NCBI RefSeq assembly: GCF_019449275.2
Contig: NZ_JAHZQZ020000020.1
Span: 88,255 to 152,254 of the forward strand
Length of the DNA stretch: 64,000 nt
Direction: 5' to 3'
Source of the DNA: Microbacterium sp. HD4P20
GTDB taxonomy: Bacteria > Actinomycetota > Actinomycetes > Actinomycetales > Microbacteriaceae
The notes below the pieces were generated by a model that saw only the letters and a list, made by a program, of their open reading frames with translations, was not told the DNA's origin and did no database searches. Shown here piece after piece: positions 53,066 through 62,540 of this stretch (within the stretch, counting starts at the first letter, position 1; the number at the start of each line of letters is the position of its first letter). Made by a program: the position numbers and the translations under genes.

Positions 53066-53631
53066 TGACGACCGCCGGCCTTCGGCCGCGCGCTCGCCAC
53101 GCCGCCGGGTCCCCCGCCGATGGGCGACGCCCTTCGGCGGGGGAGCAGGCCAAAGACATCGGTCTGTGGATCGTCGGTGTGATCGGGTTGGTGGCGGTCG
53201 TGTGGTTCGTGGCTTCGCAGCTGCTCGGCCTGTCGGTCATCGTGTTCCGCACGGGATCGATGGCGCCGACGCTGCCGCAGGGCGCGGCCGCCGTCAGCGC
53301 GCCCGTCGCGGCGGCCGAACTGCGGATCGGCGATGTCATCACGGTGCAGCGCTCGGGCGAGGCGCTGCCGGTGACTCACCGGATCGTCGCGATCGAGCCG
53401 GTGCCCGGTGAATCGGATCGGCGCAGCGTGGTGCTGCAGGGCGATGACAACGAGACACCCGACCAGCTGCCCTATGTCGTGTCCGAGACCGATCGGGTGC
53501 TCTTCGGCGTACCGGGAGCCGGTGCGGCGCTCGTCGCGCTGCAGACGCCGGTCGCGCTCGGGGCCCTGACACTGCTGCTGGCCGGCGTCATCGCCTGGGG
53601 GCTGTGGCCGGCGCGAGAACGGGAGACGTGA
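53065..53631 (+). CDS. SipW-type signal peptidase I
   Basis: The 188-residue protein has two membrane helices (about 33-53 and 160-180). The catalytic serine lies in FRTGSMAPTLPQG (about 62-74), and instead of the usual lysine the second catalytic residue is histidine in VTHRIVAIE (about 103-111), as in the ER-type/SipW branch. It also has GDDNETPD. It should cleave the unusual leaders of the neighbouring exported proteins. Both start and stop overlap neighbouring genes as TGATG. Confidence 0.92.
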   Translation: MTTAGLRPRARHAAGSPADGRRPSAGEQAKDIGLWIVGVIGLVAVVWFVASQLLGLSVIVFRTGSMAPTLPQGAAAVSAPVAAAELRIGDVITVQRSGEALPVTHRIVAIEPVPGESDRRSVVLQGDDNETPDQLPYVVSETDRVLFGVPGAGAALVALQTPVALGALTLLLAGVIAWGLWPARERET

Positions 53632-54338
53632 TGGCGGCATCCGGGGTGCGGGGGTGGTGGTGGCGACCGCTGCGTCTGCTGGGCGCGGCGCTCCTCGCCG
53701 CGGGCGTCGTCGTCTCTGGCGCCCACGCCGCCGCGGCCTTCACCGCCATCGCCGAGAACGGGACGCCGGGACACCTGCGGCTGGCGTGGGGCGACACCCC
53801 GCGCTTCATCGATCCCATCGTGCCCGGCGAGGCCTACCACTGGCAGATCCGCGCGACCCTGGACGGGGCGAGCTCGCGGGAGTTCTCGCTCACGCTGCGC
53901 GCCGCCGGCGCGCTCGTGGAGGATCCGATGGGTCTGCGCATCGCGATCCGGCAGTGCAGCCAGGCCTTCACCGGACTGACGGGCGACCCGACCTGCGCCA
54001 CCCCGGCGGAGCTGCTGCTGCCCACCACGCGGGTCGCCGAGGTCGCATCGCCCACGACGGGGGACCTGTGGCAGCTGGATCCGCTGCTCGTGGACCAGTC
54101 CCGCTACTTCCTCGTGACCATCTCGACACCGGCGGAAGCGGCCGACCTCGGCCTGGAGGGCCTCGAGGGTGAGGTGGGATTCGGGTTCACGGCATCCGGC
54201 GACTCTCCCGTCGCCGAGCTGCCGGCAACCGGAGCCGACCCCCTCGGCCCGCTGCTGCTGGCCCTCGGTCTGCTCGTTCTGGGTGCCGTGCAGGTCTTTG
54301 CCGGTCGCACGCGCGGGCGGGAGGCGAACGATGCCTGA
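53631..54338 (+). CDS. LPXTG surface protein of the SipW operon
   Basis: The 235-residue precursor has a signal peptide (hydrophobic segment about 16-36, cleavage near AHAAAA), a beta-rich domain of about 150 residues with two cysteines (QCSQ and PTCATP), and the sortase tail LPATGA, a membrane helix and RTRGREANDA. It starts at the ATG overlapping the peptidase stop. No family is recognised. Cell-wall attachment could anchor the structure formed by its neighbours. Confidence 0.87.
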   Translation: MAASGVRGWWWRPLRLLGAALLAAGVVVSGAHAAAAFTAIAENGTPGHLRLAWGDTPRFIDPIVPGEAYHWQIRATLDGASSREFSLTLRAAGALVEDPMGLRIAIRQCSQAFTGLTGDPTCATPAELLLPTTRVAEVASPTTGDLWQLDPLLVDQSRYFLVTISTPAEAADLGLEGLEGEVGFGFTASGDSPVAELPATGADPLGPLLLALGLLVLGAVQVFAGRTRGREANDA

Positions 54339-56139
54339 GCTCGCACGTACGCCGCGGACCTCGCGTGGATCCATTGCTCGACGGATGCTGTCGGCCGCGG
54401 TCGCGGCGACGGGCCTGGTGGCCGCGATGCTCGTGCCCGTCGTGGCGACCGACGCGGCGTGGAACGACAGCGAGTGGGTGAACGGCGCGATCGGGACGCT
54501 CGACTGTTCCGCGACCGAAGGGTTCACCTCACAAGCGACCGGCCGAGTGCTGTCGGGATCACTGCTCGGAGAGAGTCTCGATCCGGTGGCGGGGCTGAGC
54601 GGCATCGTCGTCACCAACGACGGAGCCACGTCGTCCGTTCAGCCGGCGAGTTCGACGGCACTGGGCGCCGATGCCTACAACTCGCCGATCGCGCTGAACG
54701 CGATCGGCGGGCTGGTGTCGGCAGGGCTCGGGCTGACCCTGCCGCTGGAGACGGGCACGGGCGTGTACGCCCAGTACGGGCAGGCGCTTCCGGACGGGGT
54801 CTCGACCGGCGCCTCGGGCGTGGTCACCGACCAGGGCGCGATCGACGCGGACGCGGTGCAAGCGGGCACGGCACCGTCGATGGGCACGTTCCAGCTGAGC
54901 CAGCTTCCGGGTCTCGGCGCGGCGCTCGGCGGGATCGCCGACCTCTCGCTCGAGGTCGGCGCCGTGGCGTCGAGCGCCACCGTCGACGGGTGCGAGGAGC
55001 AATGGAGCGGTGCGGCGAACGCCGTGCAGCGGGACTATCTCGTGGCGGGGCTGGATCTCGGTTTCGAGAGCCCGGCGGTCGCGGCGTTGAGCGCGACCGC
55101 CGACACAGCGGTCGGGACGCTGCTGACGGGCCTGAACACCACCGTCGGAACCGTCGAAGGACTCCTGAGGACCGCGGTCATCAACGGGCTCACGCCTCTG
55201 CTCGCCGGCCTCATCGACAACGCTGCGCTGTCTCTGGGAACGGTAACCGTGGACTCGCTCGAGATCACGCTCGACCCCACCTCCCTCAACGCCTTGCTGG
55301 ATGCCCCGCTCACCGATGGCGTCGTCTCGGTCGACCTGACATCCGGCACGGTCAGCGTGGACCTCGCGGCGCTCGTCGGCGACGTGTACCAGAGTTCTGA
55401 CGGGCTCAACGGTCTGGCGCCGAACACGTCGGTGCTGAGCTCCCAGGTGATGACTGCGCTCGTCGAGCGAGTCGGTCTGCTCCTGCGCGACCCCGCGACG
55501 CAGACGGGTCTGCTGTACGACCTCGAGCGCGCGGCGGCGAAGATGGTGCTCGACGCCTCGGTCGCGATCGAGGCGAGTGCCATCGTCCGCGCGCAACTGA
55601 CCCTCATCACCGTGGACGCTGTCGATGTCGGCGTGACCATCGACGGTAACGTCGGCGGCTTCCTCGGCACGCCGGGGTACCCGGCTCCCGACGTCGATGT
55701 CACGGCCGCGGTTCTCAACAGCGGTCTGCTCGGCCTCCTCCTCGCGCCGGTGAACGCGTTGGTCGCGAGCATCCTGACCTCGCTCGAGCCCTTGATCGTG
55801 TCGACTCTGCTCCCGAGTCTGGCCACGATCCTGCAGAACTCGCTCGTGACACCGGCTACGGGGCTCATCGGCACGATGACCACGACCCTCGTCAGTGCGG
55901 TGACGACGGCGCTCGGGGCTCTCGATGGCGAGCTCGATCTCGTCTCGCAACTGGTCGCGGTGACCGTCAACTCCCAGCCCGACCAGCCGCCCCAGCCGGC
56001 ACCGCCATACGCGATCGCCGACGGAGAGTACGCCGTCAGCGCGTTGCGGATCGGTGTGGTCGACGGGACGACCGCGGGCGCGGCATCCCTTCTCAACGCC
56101 TTCCTGGCGTCGTCGACAGCAGGCCCGAACGCGTCCTGA
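54331..56139 (+). CDS. Choice-of-anchor G-like exported protein
   Basis: The 602-residue protein (GGGAGG seven bases upstream; eight-base overlap with the preceding gene) has a hydrophobic segment ending near residue 36 followed by DAAWNDSEWVNGAIG, the same W-x-DSEWV motif as the first gene of the operon. The mature part is rich in Leu, Val, Thr and Ala with many repeated amphipathic stretches and ends without a sortase motif. This length and composition match choice-of-anchor G family proteins. It is probably processed by the operon's SipW-type peptidase and forms or decorates a surface structure. Confidence 0.82.
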   Translation: MPELARTPRTSRGSIARRMLSAAVAATGLVAAMLVPVVATDAAWNDSEWVNGAIGTLDCSATEGFTSQATGRVLSGSLLGESLDPVAGLSGIVVTNDGATSSVQPASSTALGADAYNSPIALNAIGGLVSAGLGLTLPLETGTGVYAQYGQALPDGVSTGASGVVTDQGAIDADAVQAGTAPSMGTFQLSQLPGLGAALGGIADLSLEVGAVASSATVDGCEEQWSGAANAVQRDYLVAGLDLGFESPAVAALSATADTAVGTLLTGLNTTVGTVEGLLRTAVINGLTPLLAGLIDNAALSLGTVTVDSLEITLDPTSLNALLDAPLTDGVVSVDLTSGTVSVDLAALVGDVYQSSDGLNGLAPNTSVLSSQVMTALVERVGLLLRDPATQTGLLYDLERAAAKMVLDASVAIEASAIVRAQLTLITVDAVDVGVTIDGNVGGFLGTPGYPAPDVDVTAAVLNSGLLGLLLAPVNALVASILTSLEPLIVSTLLPSLATILQNSLVTPATGLIGTMTTTLVSAVTTALGALDGELDLVSQLVAVTVNSQPDQPPQPAPPYAIADGEYAVSALRIGVVDGTTAGAASLLNAFLASSTAGPNAS

Positions 56140-56249
56140 TCCCGGTGCGTTCGGGCTCGCGCAGCGTCCTCGGCTGTTTCATGTGGCGCAAACACGCGGC
56201 ATCCCCCGGCGGATCCCGCGTGCTGTGACACCGGAAGCCGACCTCAAGG

Positions 56250-56285
56250 CCCCCACGTGCGGCCACGCAGGCGGGGGTTTTTCAC
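56250..56285 (+). terminator. Intrinsic terminator after the SipW operon
   Basis: CCCCC and GGGGG, with CGTG-CGGC-CACG inside, form an imperfect stem directly followed by TTTTT (56278-56282), the clearest T tract in the window. Confidence 0.7.
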
Positions 56286-56348
56286 CCATGACCGGGGGGA
56301 GTCGTTGCGCGTACGCTGGCGCCGTCCGGTACAGGACGGGGCGAACAC

Positions 56349-57920
56349 ATGGGGACTCGGGGAAGGGCCGACGCGCCACGGGGCGGTGCGTCGGCCGCAC
56401 ACGAAGAGCTCGATCGAGCGGGTCATGCCGAGCACGAGCGCGAAGAGGCACTCGCCCGCCTCTTCGGTCCGCCGCTCGAGGGTGAGCGCTCCCGGCCGAC
56501 AGCCGTGGCTGCCGCAAGCGCCATCGCGATCGCTCACCTGGGCACCACCGCGGCGCCGCTCCCGGAGGACGCGCCCACCGTGGCGGCGCTCGAGGTGGCG
56601 GTGCTGCGAAGCCGCCCCACGCGCTCGGTCGCGCCGGCAGTCCCGGCCTCGCCCGAGGACGCCCGGGCGGCGATGAAGCCACCGGCGCTGCCGCTTCCCG
56701 CCCTGCCGCCACTGCCGCCACTGCCGTCGGCGTTGTCGCCGGTCGAGGAGGCGACAGCGGCGATGTCCGCCTCCGCGGCCGACGCCCTGACGAACAGTGG
56801 CAGCGCTCCGGCTGCCGCTTCCGTCGGTCGATCGGTGGCAGCAGACTTCGACACCGTGATCCTGCCGGAGCCCCTGCCCGAACCCGCGCCGCTGCTCACA
56901 CCGGCGCCGCTGACCCCGCGCAAGCGGCGGACCGGGCGTTGGGTCGTGGCTGCGGCATCCGTCGTCGTCATCTCGGGCATGGTGGCCGGCGGACTCGTCA
57001 CCGTGCAATCCGCCCAGGCACGCGAACGCCTCGTCGTCGCGACCGCGGCACTGGCGCGGGCCGAGAGTGACGTCGCCTCTGCGCAGGAGCGGATGGATGC
57101 TGCCACCGCCGCCTACGACAGCGCCGAGGCGGCAGCCGCCCAGACCGCCGGCCGGGCCGGGCCGGTACTTGCGGCGCTGGCCGGACTCGCCGACGAGCCG
57201 ACGCGGCTCGCGGCACAGGAGGCGCTCGACGCGCTCACCGCCGACCTTGCCGCGTCGCCCGACGCCGCACCGCCCGCGTACGAGCCCGCAGCCGTCGATG
57301 ACACAGACCCGGCGGCGTTGCTGACCGCCGCAGACGACGCCGGCGCACACAGCGAAGTGCTCGACGCGGCGGCCGCAGCCGTGCGGGCGGAGACGACGTC
57401 GCGCGCGGAGCGGCTGGGGGCTCTGCGGGCCGCGCTTCTCGCTCTGGGGAGCGGGCTTCCGGCATTCGCCGAGCGGATCGTCGGCGACAATCCGCTGCCG
57501 GAGGCGCCGCTGCGAGAGGCCGTCGCCGCCGCGGCGCACGCGGCCGAGGCGGCGAGGGACGAGGACGCCGCACTGGCGGCGATGGAGTCCTATGCCGCAG
57601 CGGTAGCCGCGCTGCACGCGGAGCAGACACGACTCGCGCAGGAGCAGGCGAGGCTGCGTGAGGCGGCGGAGCAGCGGTGGCAGCCTCCGCGACCGCAGTC
57701 CGGACCCGACACGGCGCCCGCTCCGGTTCCGGTGCCCGACCCGGTGCCGAACCAGGGACCTCAGCCTGACCCCGGCCCGGGGCCGCTCCCGGGGCCCGAC
57801 CCGCAGCCGCAGCCCGAACCGGAACCAGAACCGGAGCCGGAGCCGCAGCCGCAGCCTGAGCCGGAACCCGAGCCGGAGCCCGAGCCGGAGCCCGGCTGGC
57901 CGTGGCCGTGGCTCCCGTGA
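56349..57920 (+). CDS. Single-pass membrane protein with coiled-coil and Pro/Glu/Gln tail
   Basis: The 523-residue protein has a charged cytoplasmic N-terminal region, a Pro-rich stretch near 110-130, and one membrane helix (about 200-220, [20 protein letters not shown]). Long Ala/Glu-rich helices (about 225-445) that may form coiled coils follow, then a tail of about 75 residues made of Pro alternating with Glu, Gln, Asp and Gly, ending GWPWPWLP. No enzymatic motif. The tail could span the cell wall. It is an isolated gene, start ATG 56349. Function unknown. Confidence 0.8.
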   Translation: MGTRGRADAPRGGASAAHEELDRAGHAEHEREEALARLFGPPLEGERSRPTAVAAASAIAIAHLGTTAAPLPEDAPTVAALEVAVLRSRPTRSVAPAVPASPEDARAAMKPPALPLPALPPLPPLPSALSPVEEATAAMSASAADALTNSGSAPAAASVGRSVAADFDTVILPEPLPEPAPLLTPAPLTPRKRRTGRWVVAAASVVVISGMVAGGLVTVQSAQARERLVVATAALARAESDVASAQERMDAATAAYDSAEAAAAQTAGRAGPVLAALAGLADEPTRLAAQEALDALTADLAASPDAAPPAYEPAAVDDTDPAALLTAADDAGAHSEVLDAAAAAVRAETTSRAERLGALRAALLALGSGLPAFAERIVGDNPLPEAPLREAVAAAAHAAEAARDEDAALAAMESYAAAVAALHAEQTRLAQEQARLREAAEQRWQPPRPQSGPDTAPAPVPVPDPVPNQGPQPDPGPGPLPGPDPQPQPEPEPEPEPEPQPQPEPEPEPEPEPEPGWPWPWLP

Positions 57921-58023
57921 TTCACGTCATCCATCTCTCCGAACTCGAGTTCATACTCCCGGCGGATCGTCGCTCCCGCGGGCAGGTCCGCCCAGAATGG
58001 ACGGGTGGGGGGGAGAACACGAC

Positions 58024-58314
58024 ATGAGCCTGGAACTTTGCGTACTGCTGTGGTCCTTCGACGGTCAGGAAGATGCGCTGACACACTATGAGGACACCGT
58101 GCTCTCGCTCCTGCCGAAATACGGTGGACGGGTCGTCAGCAGGGTTCGCAACACAGGCGGTGGTACGGGCCCACTCGAGGTGCAGGTGATCCACTTCCCA
58201 GACGACTCCGCCTTGAGCGCGTACATGGAAGACTCCGAGCGGCTTGCGCTGGTGAATGTGCGACGCGACGTGGTGGCGCGAACGGAGCTTCTCACCGTGG
58301 AGACGATCGTCTGA
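58024..58314 (+). CDS. Small DUF1330-like protein
   Basis: From the ATG at 58024 (GGGGGGAG upstream) the 96-residue protein reads as a small alpha/beta (ferredoxin-like) fold: a first strand LELCVLLWSF, a helix with EDALTHYEDTVLSLLPKYGG, strand RVVSRVRN, and EVQVIHFPDDSALSAYMED, which is the DUF1330/NIPSNAP-like pattern. No function is established for such proteins. It is monocistronic. Confidence 0.8.
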   Translation: MSLELCVLLWSFDGQEDALTHYEDTVLSLLPKYGGRVVSRVRNTGGGTGPLEVQVIHFPDDSALSAYMEDSERLALVNVRRDVVARTELLTVETIV

Positions 58315-58578
58315 CGGGGGCCCCGGGGTAGGAAGATCGCCGGATCGACCACGTCGTGGGTTCTCAGACACGGATACTCGCCGCCTCTGCACCTCGTCTG
58401 CGCCGGCCAGCGTATCGAAAGGGTCGAGAGCTAGGACGGCGCCGGCCCGCCATCGGCTCCTGCGCCCACCTCGTGGCGACGTGACTTCTGGCACCTGTGG
58501 GTGTCACACCGTCCCTTCTACCGTCGACTCATCAGCTGCTCGCACGCTGCGAGGATCTCTACCCGGAGGAGCGCCCCG

Positions 58579-58893
58579 ATGACCGCCACCTACACGTTCG
58601 ACGTCTTCTCGACCCTTGATGGGTACGGTTCCTACGGTGAAGAGGGGGATCGGCTGAAGAGGGACTCCGCCGTGCCGTTGCGCTCGCACGGAAGCCTGTC
58701 GATGAACCGAGCGTTGATGGCGGCAGGGCTGGTCGACCAGATCATGGTGACCGTCTTTCCCGTGATCAGTGGGCAGACCGGTACGGCGCCCCTCTTTCGA
58801 GGTGCCGCCGACTTCGACCTCGAACTGATCGAGGCCCGCACGCTCGACGGCCACACTCAAGAGCTCACGTACCGGCCCAGGTTGCATGGGTGA
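58579..58893 (+). pseudogene. Internally deleted dihydrofolate-reductase-like (RibD C-terminal) gene
   Basis: The 104-residue product begins like a full family member (YTFDVFSTLDGYGSYG) and ends like one (PLRSHGSLSMNRALMAAG, VDQIMVTVFPVISGQTG, ELIEARTLDGHTQELTYRP). About 80 residues of the usual 190 or so, covering most of the nucleotide-binding core, are missing between residues 20 and 26. The joint is in frame, and the start with GGAGGAG upstream is intact. It is likely expressed but inactive. The stop overlaps the next start as GTGA. Confidence 0.75.
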
Positions 58894-60296
58894 CGACGGC
58901 CATGACGGAATCCCCGACGACCGAGGCCGTGGGCGGCGGCTCCAGGGCGACTGAAGCGCTGCGAACCGCTCCGCCCGGCGGCTTCCGGATGTTCCTGCAC
59001 GTGCTTGTCAACACCGCGATCGCGAACATCACGACGAGCTTTCTCTGGTTCGCGCTCACGTTCTGGATCTACGCGGAGACCCGGAACGTCATTGCGACGG
59101 GGCTGATCGGCGGTGCGTACATGCTGTTCGTGTCGGCGTTCAGCATGTTCTTCGGCACGCTCGTCGACCGCTTCCGCAAGAAGGCGATCATGGTGTGGGC
59201 GACCGTCGCCGCCTTCTCGGTCTTCGTCGTCGACTCGGCATTCTTCTTCGCGGTCGGCCAGGAGCAGATCGTCGATCTCGCTCAGCCGTGGTTCTGGATC
59301 TTCGCGGTCGTCATGCTGGCCGGGGCGGTCGTCGCGCAACTGCGCAGCATCGCCCTGTCGACCACCGTCACGCTACTCGTGCCCGACGAGCGCCGCGCGA
59401 AGGCGAACGGTCTGGTCGGTGCGGCGCACGGGATCGGGATGCTGGTCACCAGTGTCTTCAGCGGGTTGTCGGTGGCATTCTTCGGCATGGGCTGGACCCT
59501 CGTCATCGGGGTGACCGCGCTCGCGGCCACCCTGCTGCACCTCCTCCCGTTGCGGATTCCCGAACCCCACATCCTGCGTGCCGAGCAGCAGATGCACTGG
59601 GTCGACATCCGCGGTGGCTGGTTTGCCGTGCGTGCCGCCCCCGGACTGCTCGCGCTGGTGCTGTTCACCGCGCTCAACAACGTGTTCCTCGGCGTTGCGA
59701 TGGCCGTCACCGACCCATACGGCATCGATCTCTTCGGGGTGCAGGGGTGGGGCCTGTGGTTCGCCGTCGCGTCGACCGGCTTCATTCTCGGCGGGATCGT
59801 GATCGCTGCGCGAGGCGTCGGCACCAACCCGATCCGCACCCTGCTACTCGTTGCCGCCGCGATCGGCGCGGTGGGAGCGCTGTGCGCCATCCGGGAATGG
59901 GGCTGGCTCTTCGTGGCCGGCTGGTGGGTGATCATGGCCCTGATTCCCGCCGTCGAGGCCGCGGAGCAGACGGTGATCCAACGCGTCGTGCCCTATGAGA
60001 GGCAGGGGCGTGTGTTCGGCTTCGCGATGACGTTCGAGGCGGCATCGGGCCCCATCCTGGCCGTGATGATCGCACCGCTGGCCGAACTGTGGGTCATCCC
60101 GTACATGCGCACCGATGCCGGCCGCCAGCAGTGGCAGTGGCTCCTCGGAACGGGGGACTCCCGCGGTATCGCTCTGATCTTCCTGGTCGCCGGGGTCGTG
60201 TGCATGGTCTTGGCCCTCGCGGCGCTCCTCACCCCGCAGTACCGACTGATATCCGCGCTATATCGCAACACGGCGCCCGCGTCCGTCGATGACTGA
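58890..60296 (+). CDS. MFS transporter
   Basis: The 468-residue protein has twelve predicted helices and the loop motif GTLVDRFRKK after helix 2, typical of MFS drug-efflux-type proteins (MFS_1/MFS_3). There is a 30-residue soluble N-terminus and a long loop before helix 11. It starts at GTG 58890, overlapping the truncated reductase stop; an ATG at 58902 is the alternative. Substrate is unknown. Confidence 0.87.
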   Translation: MTTAMTESPTTEAVGGGSRATEALRTAPPGGFRMFLHVLVNTAIANITTSFLWFALTFWIYAETRNVIATGLIGGAYMLFVSAFSMFFGTLVDRFRKKAIMVWATVAAFSVFVVDSAFFFAVGQEQIVDLAQPWFWIFAVVMLAGAVVAQLRSIALSTTVTLLVPDERRAKANGLVGAAHGIGMLVTSVFSGLSVAFFGMGWTLVIGVTALAATLLHLLPLRIPEPHILRAEQQMHWVDIRGGWFAVRAAPGLLALVLFTALNNVFLGVAMAVTDPYGIDLFGVQGWGLWFAVASTGFILGGIVIAARGVGTNPIRTLLLVAAAIGAVGALCAIREWGWLFVAGWWVIMALIPAVEAAEQTVIQRVVPYERQGRVFGFAMTFEAASGPILAVMIAPLAELWVIPYMRTDAGRQQWQWLLGTGDSRGIALIFLVAGVVCMVLALAALLTPQYRLISALYRNTAPASVDD

Positions 60297-60511
60297 CGCC
60301 TCCCTTTCCGCAGGCGCCAGGTCGCCGGCGCTCTCTCATTCATCCCAGGGTGACGAGACTCATCCGGCCGGAGCGCTTGCCGTCCCGCGTGAAGCGCGAG
60401 CCTCTTCGCGCGCGACAGCGGCCCCACGGCTGCGGCCCGGGTTTCCGCGCGGCGGGCCCACGGCGCAGGGACCGCCGGGTCTACCCTGGGGGCATCCGAG
60501 AGGAGCCCATC

Positions 60512-61348
60512 ATGGCCCACCCCATCGTCGTCGGCGTCACCTCCGCGCCCGCCTCGCACCGCGCCGTCGAGTGGGGCGCCAAGCGTGCGGCCGCCCACCG
60601 GCTGCCCCTCAAGCTGATCGAGGTCGTCGGCGGCGCGATCGGCGCGGTCGGTGAGGACGCCGTCCTCGACCACGCCGTGGCCGAGGCCCGCGAGCGCGTC
60701 GAGGCCGAGGCATCCGCTCTTCCCCGTCTCGGGCTGAAGGTGCTCATGAGGGTCGACCGCGGCAATCCGGTGGCGGTGCTGACGGATGCCTCGTCCCACG
60801 CCTCGCTGCTCGTGATCGGCAGCGATTACGAGGGGCCCGGCGGCCGCACTCGCGGTGCCCACGGCATGCGGATCGCGGCGGGCGCGCACTGCCCCGTCGT
60901 CGTGGTGCCCGACGTGGACGTATCCGGCCGCTCGGGCGTCGTCGTCGGCGTGGACGGGTCGCCGGTCTCGGAAAAAGCTGTGGCCTTCGCGGCCGCCGAG
61001 GCGGACCGGCTCGGCGAGCCGCTGATCGCGGTCTCGGTGTGGACGCCGCTCGAGGCGCCGCGCAACATGGGCGTGTACCCGGTCGAGTACCTCGACAACA
61101 TGGAGAAGCTCACCGAGGAGGCGCAGGCGGTGGCGCTCGCCGGGCTGCGGGGCCAGTACCCCGACCTCGAGATCGTGGCCAAGGTGCAGCGGGGCTACCC
61201 GTCGCAGGTGATCAACGAACTGGCCGCGTCGGCGCGACTCGCGGTGGTCGGCTCGCACGGCCGCGGCGCCCTCGCACGGTTCCTGCTCGGCTCGATCAGC
61301 CACGAGGTGCTCGCCCGCCTCGCGACGGTGACCGCCGTCGTGCGCTGA
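60512..61348 (+). CDS. Universal stress protein with two Usp domains
   Basis: The 278-residue protein consists of two Usp domains (about 1-133 and 138-278). The second ends with the ATP-binding G-2x-G-9x-G-(S/T) motif (GSHGRGALARFLLGSIS); the first has a partly changed version (GSDYEGPGGRTRGAHGMR). Such proteins respond to starvation or redox stress. AGGAG lies upstream of the ATG. A dispersed repeat follows 20 bases after the stop. Confidence 0.93.
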   Translation: MAHPIVVGVTSAPASHRAVEWGAKRAAAHRLPLKLIEVVGGAIGAVGEDAVLDHAVAEARERVEAEASALPRLGLKVLMRVDRGNPVAVLTDASSHASLLVIGSDYEGPGGRTRGAHGMRIAAGAHCPVVVVPDVDVSGRSGVVVGVDGSPVSEKAVAFAAAEADRLGEPLIAVSVWTPLEAPRNMGVYPVEYLDNMEKLTEEAQAVALAGLRGQYPDLEIVAKVQRGYPSQVINELAASARLAVVGSHGRGALARFLLGSISHEVLARLATVTAVVR

Positions 61349-61368
61349 CCCGGTGCGCTGACCCGGGG

Positions 61369-61396
61369 CGTTTCGTCTCGCTTCGCTCGCTCGACG
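61369..61396. repeat. Dispersed hairpin repeat, copy 6
   Basis: CGTTTCGTCTCGCTTCGCTC plus GCTCGACG, one mismatch to the core (CTCAACG). It lies between the universal stress protein and the LacI-type regulator. Confidence 0.8.
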
Positions 61397-61412
61397 AACG
61401 GGCGCGCGAAGG

Positions 61413-61439
61413 GTATCGGCGATACTGGATAGCGTTATC
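61413..61439. promoter_or_regulatory. Possible operator before the LacI-type gene
   Basis: GTATC-GGC-GATAC (61413-61425) and GATAGCGTTATC (61428-61439), the latter a near-palindrome with a central CG step as in LacI-family sites, lie 22 bp upstream of the ATG at 61461. They suggest autoregulation. Confidence 0.5.
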
Positions 61440-61460
61440 AACGAGGAGCCAGGGGAGCCG

Positions 61461-62498
61461 ATGTCGAAAACCGCCAAGCCCGCCACGCTCGCGGACGTCG
61501 CCCGGCTCGCGGGGGTGTCGGTTCCCGCCGCCTCGCGCGCGCTCAACGGCGGAGTCCGCGGCAAGCAGAGCGGATCGCCCGAGCTTCGCACCCGCGTCGA
61601 AGAGGCGGCCCGCACCCTGGGCTATGCGGTGAGTCCCGCGGCGCAGACCATCAAGGGCGGCCGCTCCCGCACGGTGGCGTTCATCGTCGGCGACATCGAC
61701 GACTTCGGCTCGGCGACCATGATCTCGGGGATGATGCACGCGGCCGAAGAGCGGGGTGTCTCGGTCGCCGTCCGCACCACGCGCGACGACTCCGCCCGCG
61801 AGATCGAACTGCTCACGCAGCTGCGCGGCGAGCGGCACCTCGCGGTCGTGATGGCCACCAGCCGCACCGTCGACGCCGGGCGCGAGGCATCCGTCAAGGA
61901 ACAGCTCTCGGTGCTGAGCGAGCACGGCGCGAAGGTCGTCGTGATCGGCGACAACGATCTGGGCTTTCCCACCGTGACCGTCGACAACCGCGGCGCAGCG
62001 CGGCGACTCGCGCAGGGGCTCGCCGACGCCGGCAAGCGGCGGTTCGCGATCGTGTCGGGCCCCGAGGCCGAGGTCACCGCCCTCGAGCGCGTGGGCGGGT
62101 TCGTCGAGGGACTGGCCGAGCGGGGCATCGCCGTGGAGGACCGCGACGTGGTGCACACCGAGTTCTCGCGCGACGGCGGCTACCGCGCCGTCGACGAACT
62201 GCGCGACCGGCTCGACGACTTCGACGTCGTCGCCGCGATGAGCGACGCGATGGCCGTGGGCGTTATCGCGCGGCTGCGCGAACTGGGCGTGGAGTTTCCC
62301 GACGGCATCGAGGTGACGGGCTTCGACCACGTGCCGATGCTGGGCGATGTGCTGCCCGGGTTCAGCACCGTAGAGGTGCCGCTCGAGGAGTTCGGCGGCG
62401 CTGCGCTCGCGCTCGTCCTCGACGAGCCGGACGGGACGGATGCCGTCGCTCTGAGCGCTACTCCCATCCTTCATGGCGTCCCTCTCGACGGGCACTGA
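61461..62498 (+). CDS. LacI-family transcriptional regulator
   Basis: The 345-residue repressor has the N-terminal LacI helix-turn-helix (ATLADVARLAGVSVPAASRALNG, residues about 8-30; AASRALN in recognition helix) with the hinge near 60. A periplasmic-binding-type effector domain follows, ending GFDHVPMLGDVLPGFSTVEVP. GGGGAG lies six bases upstream of the ATG. It precedes a sugar-binding lipoprotein gene with a palindromic operator between them, so control of that transport operon is likely. The effector is a sugar of unknown identity. Confidence 0.94.
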   Translation: MSKTAKPATLADVARLAGVSVPAASRALNGGVRGKQSGSPELRTRVEEAARTLGYAVSPAAQTIKGGRSRTVAFIVGDIDDFGSATMISGMMHAAEERGVSVAVRTTRDDSAREIELLTQLRGERHLAVVMATSRTVDAGREASVKEQLSVLSEHGAKVVVIGDNDLGFPTVTVDNRGAARRLAQGLADAGKRRFAIVSGPEAEVTALERVGGFVEGLAERGIAVEDRDVVHTEFSRDGGYRAVDELRDRLDDFDVVAAMSDAMAVGVIARLRELGVEFPDGIEVTGFDHVPMLGDVLPGFSTVEVPLEEFGGAALALVLDEPDGTDAVALSATPILHGVPLDGH

Positions 62499-62540
62499 GC
62501 AGCGCCGATCCGCACCTCGAGGATCAATCGCAGAAACTAG

